This document shows, piece by piece, positions 16,138 to 25,431 of a DNA stretch of 34,308 nucleotides. The notes under the pieces are model-generated. The model made no database searches. It saw only the letters and a list, made by a program, of their open reading frames with translations, and was not told the DNA's origin. A program made the translations under genes and the position numbers. Position 1 is the first letter of the stretch; every line of letters begins with the position of its first letter. Source of the stretch: Candidatus Amulumruptor caecigallinarius (GTDB lineage: Bacteria; Bacteroidota; Bacteroidia; Bacteroidales; Muribaculaceae); assembly GCA_023665605.1 (NCBI GenBank), contig JAMPDP010000012.1, positions 1 to 34,308 of the forward strand, given 5' to 3'.

Positions 16138-16446
16138 TCAGTCAGTGAGATAGATATCTTCGGAGGGGCGCTGCATATGATACTGCTCGCGCACTATCTG
16201 CTCCATGGTGGAGCGGTCGGTGTCGAGGCGGTCGTTGAGTGCCTGATAATACTCCAATGTGTCGCGGTTGAGGCGTATTTCCTGCTTTAGCTCGCGGATG
16301 CGTGCCTCGTAGCCGTAGTGGTTGAGGATGGAGTTGTCGTTGAGGAAGAGGACGTAGACCAGGGCACCGATGATGGCAAGTGCCGACAGCGACACGTAGC
16401 GACGGCACCATTGCGAGGGGGTGTAGCGGGGGGCAGGCCTGTTCAT
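16138..16446 (-). CDS. Septum formation initiator protein, DivIC/FtsB-like
   Basis: A 102-residue bitopic membrane protein with the DivIC/FtsB plan: a short basic cytoplasmic tail (1-16), one membrane helix (about 18-35), then a coiled coil (48-80) with spaced leucine, isoleucine and tyrosine residues, and a short C-terminal segment with the family's REQYHMQRPSEDIY (aligning to the usual a-R-e-.-y-g-M-.-k-pgE). These proteins join FtsL and the FtsQ/DivIB protein in the divisome and regulate septal peptidoglycan synthesis. It is the first gene of the operon running to wbqC. A TAACTTTG box lies four bases before the ATG, suggesting a leaderless mRNA. Confidence 0.88.
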   Translation of the reverse strand: MNRPAPRYTPSQWCRRYVSLSALAIIGALVYVLFLNDNSILNHYGYEARIRELKQEIRLNRDTLEYYQALNDRLDTDRSTMEQIVREQYHMQRPSEDIYLTD

Positions 16447-16450
16447 GCGG

Positions 16451-16458
16451 CAAAGTTA
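16451..16458 (-). promoter_or_regulatory. -7 box of the divIC-to-wbqC operon
   Basis: TAACTTTG on the minus strand matches TAnnTTTG and ends four bases before the ATG at 16446, so transcription should begin at or next to the start codon. A clear -33 TTG was not found at the normal spacing. Confidence 0.5.
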
Positions 16459-16544
16459 CGAAAATTTCCGTGACGTGGGGAGTTGGAGGACTTTCGCTTC
16501 AGGGCAACCGCATCAAATCGTGGTTTACAATTATGTCTATAAAA

Positions 16545-16657
16545 GGAGCGTCCGTAGGACGCTGATTTACACGTAGCCCCGGAAGCCGGAGCGATAGCGG
16601 AGGCATCCGGGGTCATTGTCATCACGGCCAATGGCGTCTGGAGGACGCCGATTTACA
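16545..16657 (-). repeat. Three-hairpin intergenic element, copy C (inverted)
   Basis: Read on the minus strand this copy follows A and B base for base over most of its 113 bases. H1 keeps the CTCCA loop of copy B; H3 is AGCGTCC-TAC-GGACGCT with a changed loop but intact stem. It lies between the divIC start and the enolase terminator, in a 339-base gene-free stretch. The hairpin arms are better conserved than the loops and the linkers between hairpins. Confidence 0.85.
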
Positions 16658-16715
16658 ACACCACCTCCGCCATCAGTAGATTCTGCAACACCATCTTAGG
16701 TGGGCGAACAAGCAG

Positions 16716-16749
16716 CGAGGGTGCGCCACTTGTGGATGGCGCACCCTCG
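16716..16749 (-). terminator. Terminator of enolase
   Basis: A perfect 13-bp stem (16716-16728 with 16737-16749, arm CGAGGGTGCGCCA) has an eight-base loop, 37 bases after the enolase stop on the minus strand. A modest CTTGTT tail follows. Confidence 0.8.
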
Positions 16750-16785
16750 GGGTGTGTGGTTGTTGCTGTGGGTGTTTGCCCGGGA

Positions 16786-18273
<1,488 letters not shown>

Positions 18274-18289
18274 TTAAGAATTAATTGCT

Positions 18290-18297
18290 TAAATTTG
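18290..18297 (+). promoter_or_regulatory. Possible -7 box of the alpha-amylase gene
   Basis: TAAATTTG matches TAnnTTTG, giving a leader of about 95 bases before the ATG at 18398. The upstream 40 bases are AT-rich (TTAATTAAGAATTAATT) but contain no TTG at 19-21 bases. The rest of the 18186-18397 gap shows nothing else I can name. Confidence 0.4.
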
Positions 18298-18397
18298 CGT
18301 GCTAATATGCGCGAGTGCGCACTTCCACTTGCTGCCAAAAATCTGACATCAATCAATTTTCTTTATCCAATCATAAGTTAACCAATTAGTAATCTGC

Positions 18398-21300
18398 ATG
18401 AAACACATGTACAAACTGCTATGGTCCATGCTGGCGCTGCTCCTGGGCGCGTCATCGGCCAGCGCAGGCAGTGCATGGCCCGCCAACTATGACGGCGTCA
18501 TGCTCCAAGGTTTCTACTGGGACTCCTATAAGGAGACCTCGTGGGCCAGTCTCGAAGCTCAGTCTGACGAGCTGAGCAAGTATTTCCAGCTGATATGGAT
18601 TCCCAACTCAGCCCGGGCTGCATCAAACCCAGGCATGGGCTACGATCCTGTGTACTGGTTCAGCAACTATAATTCTTCATTTGGCACCGAGGCAGAGCTG
18701 CGCTCGATGATCAAGGCCTTCAAGGCCAAGGGCACCGGCATGATTGCCGACGTGGTAATCAACCACCGCAGTGGAGCCACCAACTGGTGTGACTTCCCCT
18801 CGGAGACATGGAACGGCGTGACCTACCACATCGGCCTCGATGGCATCTGCCGCACCGACGAGGCTTCGCGCAACGGTTATAACGTAACCGGCAACGCCGA
18901 CGAGGGCGAGGACTTTGACGGCTCTCGCGACCTGGACCATACCAACGCCAACGTGCAGGCCAACTGCAAGGCTTACACCAAGTTCCTGCTTGAGGAGCTG
19001 GGCTATACCGGCTTCCGCTATGACATGGTGAAGGGCTATGCCGGCTACTACACGGGCCAGTACAACGCCGCTTCCGGCACACAGTTCTCCGTGGGCGAGT
19101 ACTGGGACGGCAACTATGACGCTGTGGCCAAGTGGATTGACCAGACATCAGAGAAGGGTGGCGGCAAGAGCGCAGCCTTTGACTTCCCCTGCAAGTATGC
19201 CATCAACGAGGCTTTCGCCTCCAACGACATGACCAAGCTCGTCTGGAAGGCCAACGGCACCACCGACCAGCCCGCCGGCATGATCCACTTCGGATACCCG
19301 CAGTATGCCGTGACCTTCGTTGACAACCACGACACCTACCGCGACGGCAGCAAGTTTACCGGCAACGTGATGGCCGCCAACGCCTTCATACTCTGCTCAC
19401 CGGGCACCCCCTGCGTGTTCTGGCCCCACTACACCGCCAACAAGACGGCGATGCAGGCCCTGATCAACGCCCGCCGCAATGCCGGGATTACCAACACTTC
19501 GGCTGTCAAAGTGCTCAAGAGCACATCCAACTGCTACATGGCCGAAATCACCGGCACCAAGGGCAAGCTCGCCGTGAAGATTGGTTCGGCCATGGAGTCA
19601 CCCTCCGGCTACACCAACTCACAGATAGTAGCCTCCGGCACCGACTATTGCGTGTGGTCAACCTCAACCGGCGGTTACACCCCTGACCCCGTGATACCCG
19701 ACGATCCCGTGGTGGGTGGCGACACCCCCGCAGCCCTCTACCTGGTGGGCAACATCGAGGATCACTCTTGGGAACCCACCGCTGCCGGCACCATAGCAAT
19801 GACCAAGGATGGCGACAAGTTTACCGCCAAGGGCGTGTCGCTGAAGTATGGCACATCGGCTGACGCTTACTTCTCGTTCATCACCGCGCTGGGGTCTGCC
19901 ACAGCTACCGATCCCTGGGCAGCTGTCAATGCCTCCGTTCGCTATGGAGCCACCTCCAAGGACGCTGCACTGAGCGGCTCCGCCACCATCGAGACATTTG
20001 TCGCCGGGACCGGCGACGCCTATTCATGGAAGGTGCCCGTGGGCGTGTATGACATCACCGCCGACTTCTCCACCATGAAGGTAACTGTCACCAAGACCGG
20101 CGAAGTGGTGATCGACCCCGACCCCGTAGACCCGACCCCTTCAGGCGATGCCATCACCATATATTATGATGACACCACCTCCGGGTTCGGCAACGTCAAC
20201 ATCCACTACTGGAGCAAGCCCAACACCAGCTGGCCAGGTGTGGCCATGACCAAGGTGAGCGGCAATATATGGAAGTACACCTTCCCCGCCGACGCCACCA
20301 TCTCCGGCTTCCTGTTCTGCAACTCCACCGGCTCCGCACAGACCGGCGACTACCAGAAGGCTCCTGTCAACGGACACCTTTATAAGGGCGCCTCCAACAA
20401 GGGCGCGGTGACAGACCAGGGCGAGTACAGCGGCGGCAACAACCCCGACCCCGTAGACCCGACCCCGACACCTTCAGGCGACGTTCCCGAGGCCCTCTAC
20501 CTGCTGGGCAACTTCGGCGGTGACTTCTCACCCTATATGGGTGACAACGTCTCCATGACCAAGAGCGGCAGCAAGTTCACCGCCACCGGCGTAGAGCTGA
20601 AGATCGGCACCTCCACCGATGCCTACTTCGGCTTCGCCACCTCTCTGGCTCCCGCAACCGCTACCGTGATAGCCGATGCCTGGGACAAGTATGTGAACGC
20701 CACCGACCGCTACGGTGCAGCCACCGCTGATGCCGCCATCAACGGCTCCGCTCCCATGGTGAAGTATGCAGCCGGCACCGATGCCTCCTCAGCAGCTTCA
20801 TGGAAGGTACCCGTGGGCATCTACACCATCGAAGCCGACTTCGCAACCATGACCGTGAAGGCCACCAAGACCGGCGACGTGGTAATCGAGACCCCCGACC
20901 CCATCGACCCCGACCCCGTAGACCCAACCCCCACCACCGGCCGCATCATGCACTTCAAGGGCACATCCGAATGGACCAAGGCTCCGAACGCATATGTATA
21001 TAATGAGAAGGTGAGCCCGAAGGTGGAGCCCTTCGGCGCATGGTCAGGCAAGACGATGACCGCTGAGGGCGACGGCTGGTACAAGATAGAGCTTCCCGCC
21101 ACCGTCACCGCTGACTATCAGGTAATCTTCAACACTGCCGGCGGCTCGCCCCGCTACCCCGCCGACATGGATCCCGGCATCTTCATCTCATTCACCGGCT
21201 CTGAGGGTTGGTATCTGCTCTCCGACAAGAAGTGGTATGACAAGAAGCCTGACGGCGGCGACAATCCTGACCCCGTGGTGGGCGGCGATGCCCCTGAGGC

Positions 21301-23083
21301 CCTGTATCTGCTGGGCAACTTCGGCGGCAACTTCTCACCCTACGAGGGTGATAACGTCACCATGACCAAGAGCGGCAGCAAGTTCACCGCCACCGGCGTT
21401 GAGCTGAAGATCGGCACCTCAACCGACGCTTACTTCGGCTTCGCTACCAGCATGGCTCCCAAGAGCGTTACCGTTATCGCTGACGCCTGGGATCTCTACG
21501 TCAACGCCACCGACCGCTACGGCGCAGCCACAGCTGATGCCGCCATCGACGGCTCCGCTCCCATGGTGAAGTATGCAGCCGGCACCGATGCCTCCTCAGC
21601 AGCTTCATGGAAGGTGCCCGTGGGCATCTACACCATCGAGGCCGACTTCGCCACCATGACCGTGAAGGCCACCAAGACCGGCGACGTGGTGATCACCCCC
21701 GACCCCATCGACCCGGACCCCATCGACCCGGATCCCGTGGTGGATATGCCTGAAGCTCTCTACCTGCTGGGCAACTTCGGCGGCGACTTCTCCCCCTATG
21801 AGGGTGACAACGTCACCATGACCAAGAGCGGCAGCAAGTTCACCGCCACCGGCGTTGAGCTGAAGATCGGCACCTCAACCGACGCTTACTTCGGCTTCGC
21901 TACCAGCATGGCTCCCAAGAGCGTTACCGTTATCGCTGACGCCTGGGATCTCTACGTCAACGCCACCGACCGCTACGGCGCAGCCACAGCTGATGCCGCC
22001 ATCGACGGCTCCGCTCCCATGGTGAAGTATGCAGCCGGCACCGATGCCTCCTCAGCAGCTTCATGGAAGGTGCCCGTGGGCATCTACACCATCGAGGCCG
22101 ACTTCGCCACCATGACCGTGAAGGCCACCAAGACCGGCGAAGTGGTGATCGAGACCCCCGACCCCATCGACCCCGACCCCATCGACCCGGATCCCGTGGT
22201 GGAGACCATCACCGTGCACTTCCACAGCTCATGGGCCGGCCAGCACTACGCATATGTATATACTCCCGCCGGCAAAGTAGCCTCCAACTTGCGAGCAGCC
22301 GCCGGCGAGCAGCGCCACTCCGCAGCATGGCCCGGTGACGAGATGACCGCCGAGGGCAACGGCTGGCACAGCTACGTGCTCCCCGCCACTGCCGACAAGA
22401 GTGCCCTGATTGTGTTCAACAATGGCGAGGACCAGCATCCCGGCATGGATGAGGATGGACTCGGCCTCACCTTCAACGGCAACGAGGGATGGTATCGCCA
22501 CGCCGACCAAATGTGGTATGACACCAAGCCTGAGGATGTGACCACCGTTCCCGACGCTCTCTATCTGATTGGCAACACCGGCGGCGACTTCTCGCCCTAC
22601 CTCTCCGGCATGATTGAGATGACCAAGAATGGTGACATCTTCACTGCCAAGGATGTATACCTTTACATCGGCACCAGCAAGGATGCTTACTTCGCCTTCG
22701 CCACCGCTTCGGCCCCCGAAGAAGCTACCGTTGCAGATGCCTGGGATGAGTATGTGAACGCCTCCGTGCGCTACGGGGCCGCCTCCAAGGACGAGACCCT
22801 CGTGAACAACATGGCCACCATGGTGGCTTATGCACCCGGCGCTGAGGCAGCCAACGCCTTCTCATGGAAGGTGCCCACCGGTATCTATGACATCGAGGCT
22901 GACTTCGGCACCATGACCGTGACAGCTACCCTCACCTCGGCAGCCATCAACGGCATCAACGCAGAGGCTGATGCCGCCGGCGTGCGCTACTTCAACCTCC
23001 AGGGTGTCGAAGTTGCCAATCCCACCTCGGGAGTCTACATCGTGGTGAGCGGCGGCAAAGCCACCAAGCAGCTCATCAAGTAA
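18398..23083 (+). CDS. Secreted multimodular GH13 alpha-amylase with repeat modules and T9SS-like tail
   Basis: A 1561-residue exported glycoside hydrolase that should cleave alpha-1,4 bonds of starch or glycogen. A signal peptide (1-23, ending ASAG) precedes a GH13 barrel with all four conserved regions: DVVINH (118-123), GFRYDMVK with nucleophile Asp209, GEYWDG with acid Glu234 and FVDNHD with Asp312. After about residue 430, Asp/Pro linkers (DPDPVDPTP type) join five copies of a module starting ALYLxGN (about 446, 699, 968, 1120 and 1387) and three CBM26-like starch-binding modules (about 586-680, 849-955 and 1271-1378). The last ~44 residues (GVRYFNLQGVEV..GVYIVVSGGK..KQLIK) look like a T9SS type A sorting domain. 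Modules at 968 and 1120 share 332 identical bases. No SusCD genes are nearby. A perfect terminator follows. Confidence 0.93.
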   Translation: MKHMYKLLWSMLALLLGASSASAGSAWPANYDGVMLQGFYWDSYKETSWASLEAQSDELSKYFQLIWIPNSARAASNPGMGYDPVYWFSNYNSSFGTEAELRSMIKAFKAKGTGMIADVVINHRSGATNWCDFPSETWNGVTYHIGLDGICRTDEASRNGYNVTGNADEGEDFDGSRDLDHTNANVQANCKAYTKFLLEELGYTGFRYDMVKGYAGYYTGQYNAASGTQFSVGEYWDGNYDAVAKWIDQTSEKGGGKSAAFDFPCKYAINEAFASNDMTKLVWKANGTTDQPAGMIHFGYPQYAVTFVDNHDTYRDGSKFTGNVMAANAFILCSPGTPCVFWPHYTANKTAMQALINARRNAGITNTSAVKVLKSTSNCYMAEITGTKGKLAVKIGSAMESPSGYTNSQIVASGTDYCVWSTSTGGYTPDPVIPDDPVVGGDTPAALYLVGNIEDHSWEPTAAGTIAMTKDGDKFTAKGVSLKYGTSADAYFSFITALGSATATDPWAAVNASVRYGATSKDAALSGSATIETFVAGTGDAYSWKVPVGVYDITADFSTMKVTVTKTGEVVIDPDPVDPTPSGDAITIYYDDTTSGFGNVNIHYWSKPNTSWPGVAMTKVSGNIWKYTFPADATISGFLFCNSTGSAQTGDYQKAPVNGHLYKGASNKGAVTDQGEYSGGNNPDPVDPTPTPSGDVPEALYLLGNFGGDFSPYMGDNVSMTKSGSKFTATGVELKIGTSTDAYFGFATSLAPATATVIADAWDKYVNATDRYGAATADAAINGSAPMVKYAAGTDASSAASWKVPVGIYTIEADFATMTVKATKTGDVVIETPDPIDPDPVDPTPTTGRIMHFKGTSEWTKAPNAYVYNEKVSPKVEPFGAWSGKTMTAEGDGWYKIELPATVTADYQVIFNTAGGSPRYPADMDPGIFISFTGSEGWYLLSDKKWYDKKPDGGDNPDPVVGGDAPEALYLLGNFGGNFSPYEGDNVTMTKSGSKFTATGVELKIGTSTDAYFGFATSMAPKSVTVIADAWDLYVNATDRYGAATADAAIDGSAPMVKYAAGTDASSAASWKVPVGIYTIEADFATMTVKATKTGDVVITPDPIDPDPIDPDPVVDMPEALYLLGNFGGDFSPYEGDNVTMTKSGSKFTATGVELKIGTSTDAYFGFATSMAPKSVTVIADAWDLYVNATDRYGAATADAAIDGSAPMVKYAAGTDASSAASWKVPVGIYTIEADFATMTVKATKTGEVVIETPDPIDPDPIDPDPVVETITVHFHSSWAGQHYAYVYTPAGKVASNLRAAAGEQRHSAAWPGDEMTAEGNGWHSYVLPATADKSALIVFNNGEDQHPGMDEDGLGLTFNGNEGWYRHADQMWYDTKPEDVTTVPDALYLIGNTGGDFSPYLSGMIEMTKNGDIFTAKDVYLYIGTSKDAYFAFATASAPEEATVADAWDEYVNASVRYGAASKDETLVNNMATMVAYAPGAEAANAFSWKVPTGIYDIEADFGTMTVTATLTSAAINGINAEADAAGVRYFNLQGVEVANPTSGVYIVVSGGKATKQLIK
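21353..22140 (+). repeat. Two copies of an exact 332-bp repeat inside the amylase gene
   Basis: By direct reading 21353-21684 and 21809-22140 are identical base for base, at an offset of 456 (152 codons, so in frame). They encode most of modules three and four. The homologous module at about 20492 differs at many synonymous sites, so this pair reflects a recent duplication or gene conversion. Confidence 0.95.
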
Positions 23084-23120
23084 CCTCCGCACCGAGGATT
23101 AACACAACCCTACTGACAAG

Positions 23121-23154
23121 CAAGCCCCGCCGGCAGAGTTGCCGGCGGGGCTTG
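23121..23154 (+). terminator. Terminator of the alpha-amylase gene
   Basis: A perfect 15-bp stem CAAGCCCCGCCGGCA (23121-23135) with 23140-23154 encloses the four-base loop GAGT. The downstream T-rich stretch GTTTGTGCGTTTTGTG is loose, but the stem is very strong. Confidence 0.88.
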
Positions 23155-23182
23155 CCGCGTTTGTGCGTTTTGTGTACCTTTG
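23151..23182 (+). promoter_or_regulatory. Promoter of the thyA operon, overlapping the upstream terminator
   Basis: CTTG (23151-23154), 20 bases, then TACCTTTG (23175-23182) matches the same pattern as the tRNA promoter. The -33 element is the last four bases of the amylase terminator stem. Confidence 0.65.
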
Positions 23183-23186
23183 CATT

Positions 23187-23210
23187 AGAGGTTGTTTAAA
23201 AACAACCTCT
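23187..23210 (+). promoter_or_regulatory. Hairpin at the 5' end of the thyA mRNA
   Basis: AGAGGTTGTTT (23187-23197) and AAACAACCTCT (23200-23210) are perfect complements, starting about where transcription should begin. The mRNA would open with an 11-bp stem, 14 bases before the ATG, which could protect the 5' end or limit ribosome access. Confidence 0.7.
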
Positions 23211-23224
23211 ACAAGGCTACCGAC

Positions 23225-24019
23225 ATGAAACAATACCAGGACTTGCTGCGTCACATCATGGACCACGGCACGGACCGCGGCGACCGCACCGGCACGGGCA
23301 CGCGAAGCGTGTTCGGCTACCAGATGCGCTTCGACCTGAGCGAGGGCTTCCCACTGCTCACCACCAAGAAGGTACACTTGAAGAGCATCATCTACGAGCT
23401 GCTGTGGTTTCTGCGCGGCGACACCAACGTGAAGTATCTCCATGACCACAACGTCACCATCTGGGACGAGTGGGCCGACCCCGACGGAAATCTCGGCCAC
23501 ATCTACGGCTACCAGTGGCGGTCATGGCCGGCGTATGACGGCTCCGTAATTGACCAGATTGCCGAGGCGGTGCGCACCATCCGCACCAATCCGGAGAGCC
23601 GCCGTATCATAGTGAGCGCGTGGAACGTGGCTGACCTGCCGCAGATGAACCTGCCCCCCTGCCACGCCTTCTTCCAGTTCTATGTGGCCTCCGGTAAGCT
23701 CTCGCTGCAGCTCTATCAGCGCAGTGCCGACTGCTTCCTCGGGGTGCCCTTCAACATCGCCTCTTATGCGTTGCTGCTGATGATGGTGGCGCAGGTCACA
23801 GGCTTGCAGCCGGGCGAATTTGTTCACACTCTTGGCGACACGCACATCTATCACAACCACTTTGACCAGGTGCGTGAACTCCTCTCACGCGAGCCCCGCA
23901 AGCTCCCGGTGATGACGCTCAACCCTGAGCGCCGTGAGCTTGAGGACTTTGTCTACGAGGACTTCACACTCACCGGCTATGACCCCCACCCCGCCATCAA
24001 GGCTCCCGTGGCCGTGTGA
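23225..24019 (+). CDS. thyA: Thymidylate synthase
   Basis: A 264-residue enzyme, the same length as E. coli ThyA, that methylates dUMP to dTMP with methylenetetrahydrofolate. Visible are DRTGTGT with the phosphate-binding arginine, [10 protein letters not shown], the [11 protein letters not shown] box, [12 protein letters not shown] with the catalytic cysteine, [20 protein letters not shown] and the C-terminal KAPVAV, whose final residues close the active site. The frame opens at 23192, but that ATG lies inside the 5' hairpin and adds 11 unrelated residues; the ATG at 23225 begins [11 protein letters not shown] as in the family. No folA (dihydrofolate reductase), the usual partner, follows; instead a 72-base gap leads to a DUF3822 gene. 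Confidence 0.97.
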   Translation: MKQYQDLLRHIMDHGTDRGDRTGTGTRSVFGYQMRFDLSEGFPLLTTKKVHLKSIIYELLWFLRGDTNVKYLHDHNVTIWDEWADPDGNLGHIYGYQWRSWPAYDGSVIDQIAEAVRTIRTNPESRRIIVSAWNVADLPQMNLPPCHAFFQFYVASGKLSLQLYQRSADCFLGVPFNIASYALLLMMVAQVTGLQPGEFVHTLGDTHIYHNHFDQVRELLSREPRKLPVMTLNPERRELEDFVYEDFTLTGYDPHPAIKAPVAV

Positions 24020-24091
24020 GCGTTCACCTTATTGACCCCTACCGCTCCCCCATCCTACCGCACCATCCACAAAGCGCCATCCACAAAGCCA

Positions 24092-24904
24092 ATGCCTGCT
24101 TCACCCACACCCGCCGAGAGCGCCGCAACCCTGATACTGCGCATCGCTCCTGACGAGCTCCGCGCCTCCTTGGCAGTGCCCCCCGGCGATGCCACGGAGC
24201 CGCTGGATGTCAACGTGACTCTTAGCGGCGACACGCCTCAGGCACGCCTGGCATCGCTGGAAGCCGCCGTCTATGACCATCAGCGGCTGCTGGAACGCTA
24301 CGCGGCCACGCAGGTGATAATTGACACCCGGCTGGTGAGCATCATCCCCGCTCAGGCTGCCCCGCAGGCACTTCCCCTGCTTCGGCTGGCCATTCCCGAA
24401 GAGGAACTGCACGAGGCTGTGGTGTGCCTCCCGGCCACTGACAATGCCGCCGTGGCTGTCGGGCTGAGGCGTGAGGCGGCGGCATTCCTGCACCGCACGT
24501 TCCCCGAGGCTGTCATCCATCATCCGCTGGAGCTGTTAGCCACATATTTCTGCTCGCGGTTCACCGCCGGTGGCAATGGCAGGCGAATGTACATCAATGT
24601 GCGCCGCGGCATCTCAGACATCCTGGTGCTGGACCGCGCGCAGCTGCTCCACGCCGTGAGCTACCGCACTATGGCGCCGGCCGACACTGCCTACTACTGC
24701 TTCGCCACCCTGCGTGCTCTGGGCATTGACCCCGCGGGGGTGGAGATATTTGTGGCCGGCGACACAGGTGCGCGCAACGCCGTGATGGGCATCCTCCGCG
24801 AGTATGCTCCCACGGTGATGCCCGTCATCATCTCACCCGCCTCTATGGGTGCCGGAGCGGCTGACCTTCCACTCGACATGAAAATCCTTCCGCTATGCGT
24901 ATAA
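24092..24904 (+). CDS. DUF3822 family protein
   Basis: About 270 residues, matching the DUF3822 family that in Bacteroidota sits just before rsmD, as here. The layout suggests an actin/PilM-like fold in two halves: an N-terminal part with LEAAVYDHQRLLERY and a strand ending in DTRLVSIIP, then FPEAVIHHPLELLATYF, a hairpin RRMYINVRRGISDILVLD, and a late segment VEIFVAGDTGAR. I infer the fold from pattern only. No catalytic motif is clear and the function is unknown. The start is taken as the ATG at 24092 because residues before it, from an alternative start at 24032, are low-complexity Pro/Thr/Ser. The end overlaps rsmD by 10 bases, so translation is coupled. Confidence 0.78.
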   Translation: MPASPTPAESAATLILRIAPDELRASLAVPPGDATEPLDVNVTLSGDTPQARLASLEAAVYDHQRLLERYAATQVIIDTRLVSIIPAQAAPQALPLLRLAIPEEELHEAVVCLPATDNAAVAVGLRREAAAFLHRTFPEAVIHHPLELLATYFCSRFTAGGNGRRMYINVRRGISDILVLDRAQLLHAVSYRTMAPADTAYYCFATLRALGIDPAGVEIFVAGDTGARNAVMGILREYAPTVMPVIISPASMGAGAADLPLDMKILPLCV

Positions 24905-25431
24905 TCCGAGGCAAATTCGGGCGCCGGCGCTTCCCGGTGCCCACGCGCATCACCGCACGCCCTACCACCGACTTCGCCCGCGAAAACATATTCAACGTCA
25001 TCGAAAACCTCGTGGACATCGAGGGCATTACCGCTGCTGACCTCTTTGCCGGCACGGGAGCCATCACCTTTGAGCTGATCTCTCGCGGCGCACGAATGGT
25101 CACTGCTGTGGAGAAGGCCCCGGTGCAATCCCGCTTCATTGCCGATGTGGCCGCGAAGCTCGGTTGCGAGGAGGAGCTGCAACTGGTCACCGGCGACGTG
25201 TTCCGCTTCATAGCCACCGCTCGCGAACAGCGCGATCTGGTGTTCTGCGACCCGCCGTATGACCATCCGCGCTTCGCCGAGATACCCTCGCTGGTGCTCG
25301 GCTCGGCTCTGGTGGGCCCCGGCACCACATTCATCATGGAACACAGCGCGCGCCATGACTTCTCCACTCTCCCCGGATTCAGCGAACACCGCGCATACGG
25401 CTCCGTCAACTTCTCGATATTCCGTCTATGA
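24895..25431 (+). CDS. rsmD: 16S rRNA (guanine(966)-N2)-methyltransferase
   Basis: A 178-residue class I SAM-dependent methyltransferase that places m2G966 on 16S rRNA of the small subunit. The opening MRIIRGKFGRRRFPVP and the RPTTDFARENIFNVI segment are typical of RsmD. Motif I is DLFAGTGA (49-56), the acidic residue of motif II lies in VTAVEK, and motif IV is CDPPY (118-122), the adenine/guanine N-methyltransferase catalytic tetrad. Length agrees with the family. It overlaps the DUF3822 gene by 10 bases upstream and serB by four bases (ATGA) downstream, so the three genes form a translationally coupled series. Confidence 0.95.
   Translation: MRIIRGKFGRRRFPVPTRITARPTTDFARENIFNVIENLVDIEGITAADLFAGTGAITFELISRGARMVTAVEKAPVQSRFIADVAAKLGCEEELQLVTGDVFRFIATAREQRDLVFCDPPYDHPRFAEIPSLVLGSALVGPGTTFIMEHSARHDFSTLPGFSEHRAYGSVNFSIFRL

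Noticed and set aside
18398-23083. The five amylase modules read as CRISPR or insertion elements
   Set aside because: They are in-frame coding modules with codon-level drift and no terminal repeats or transposase.
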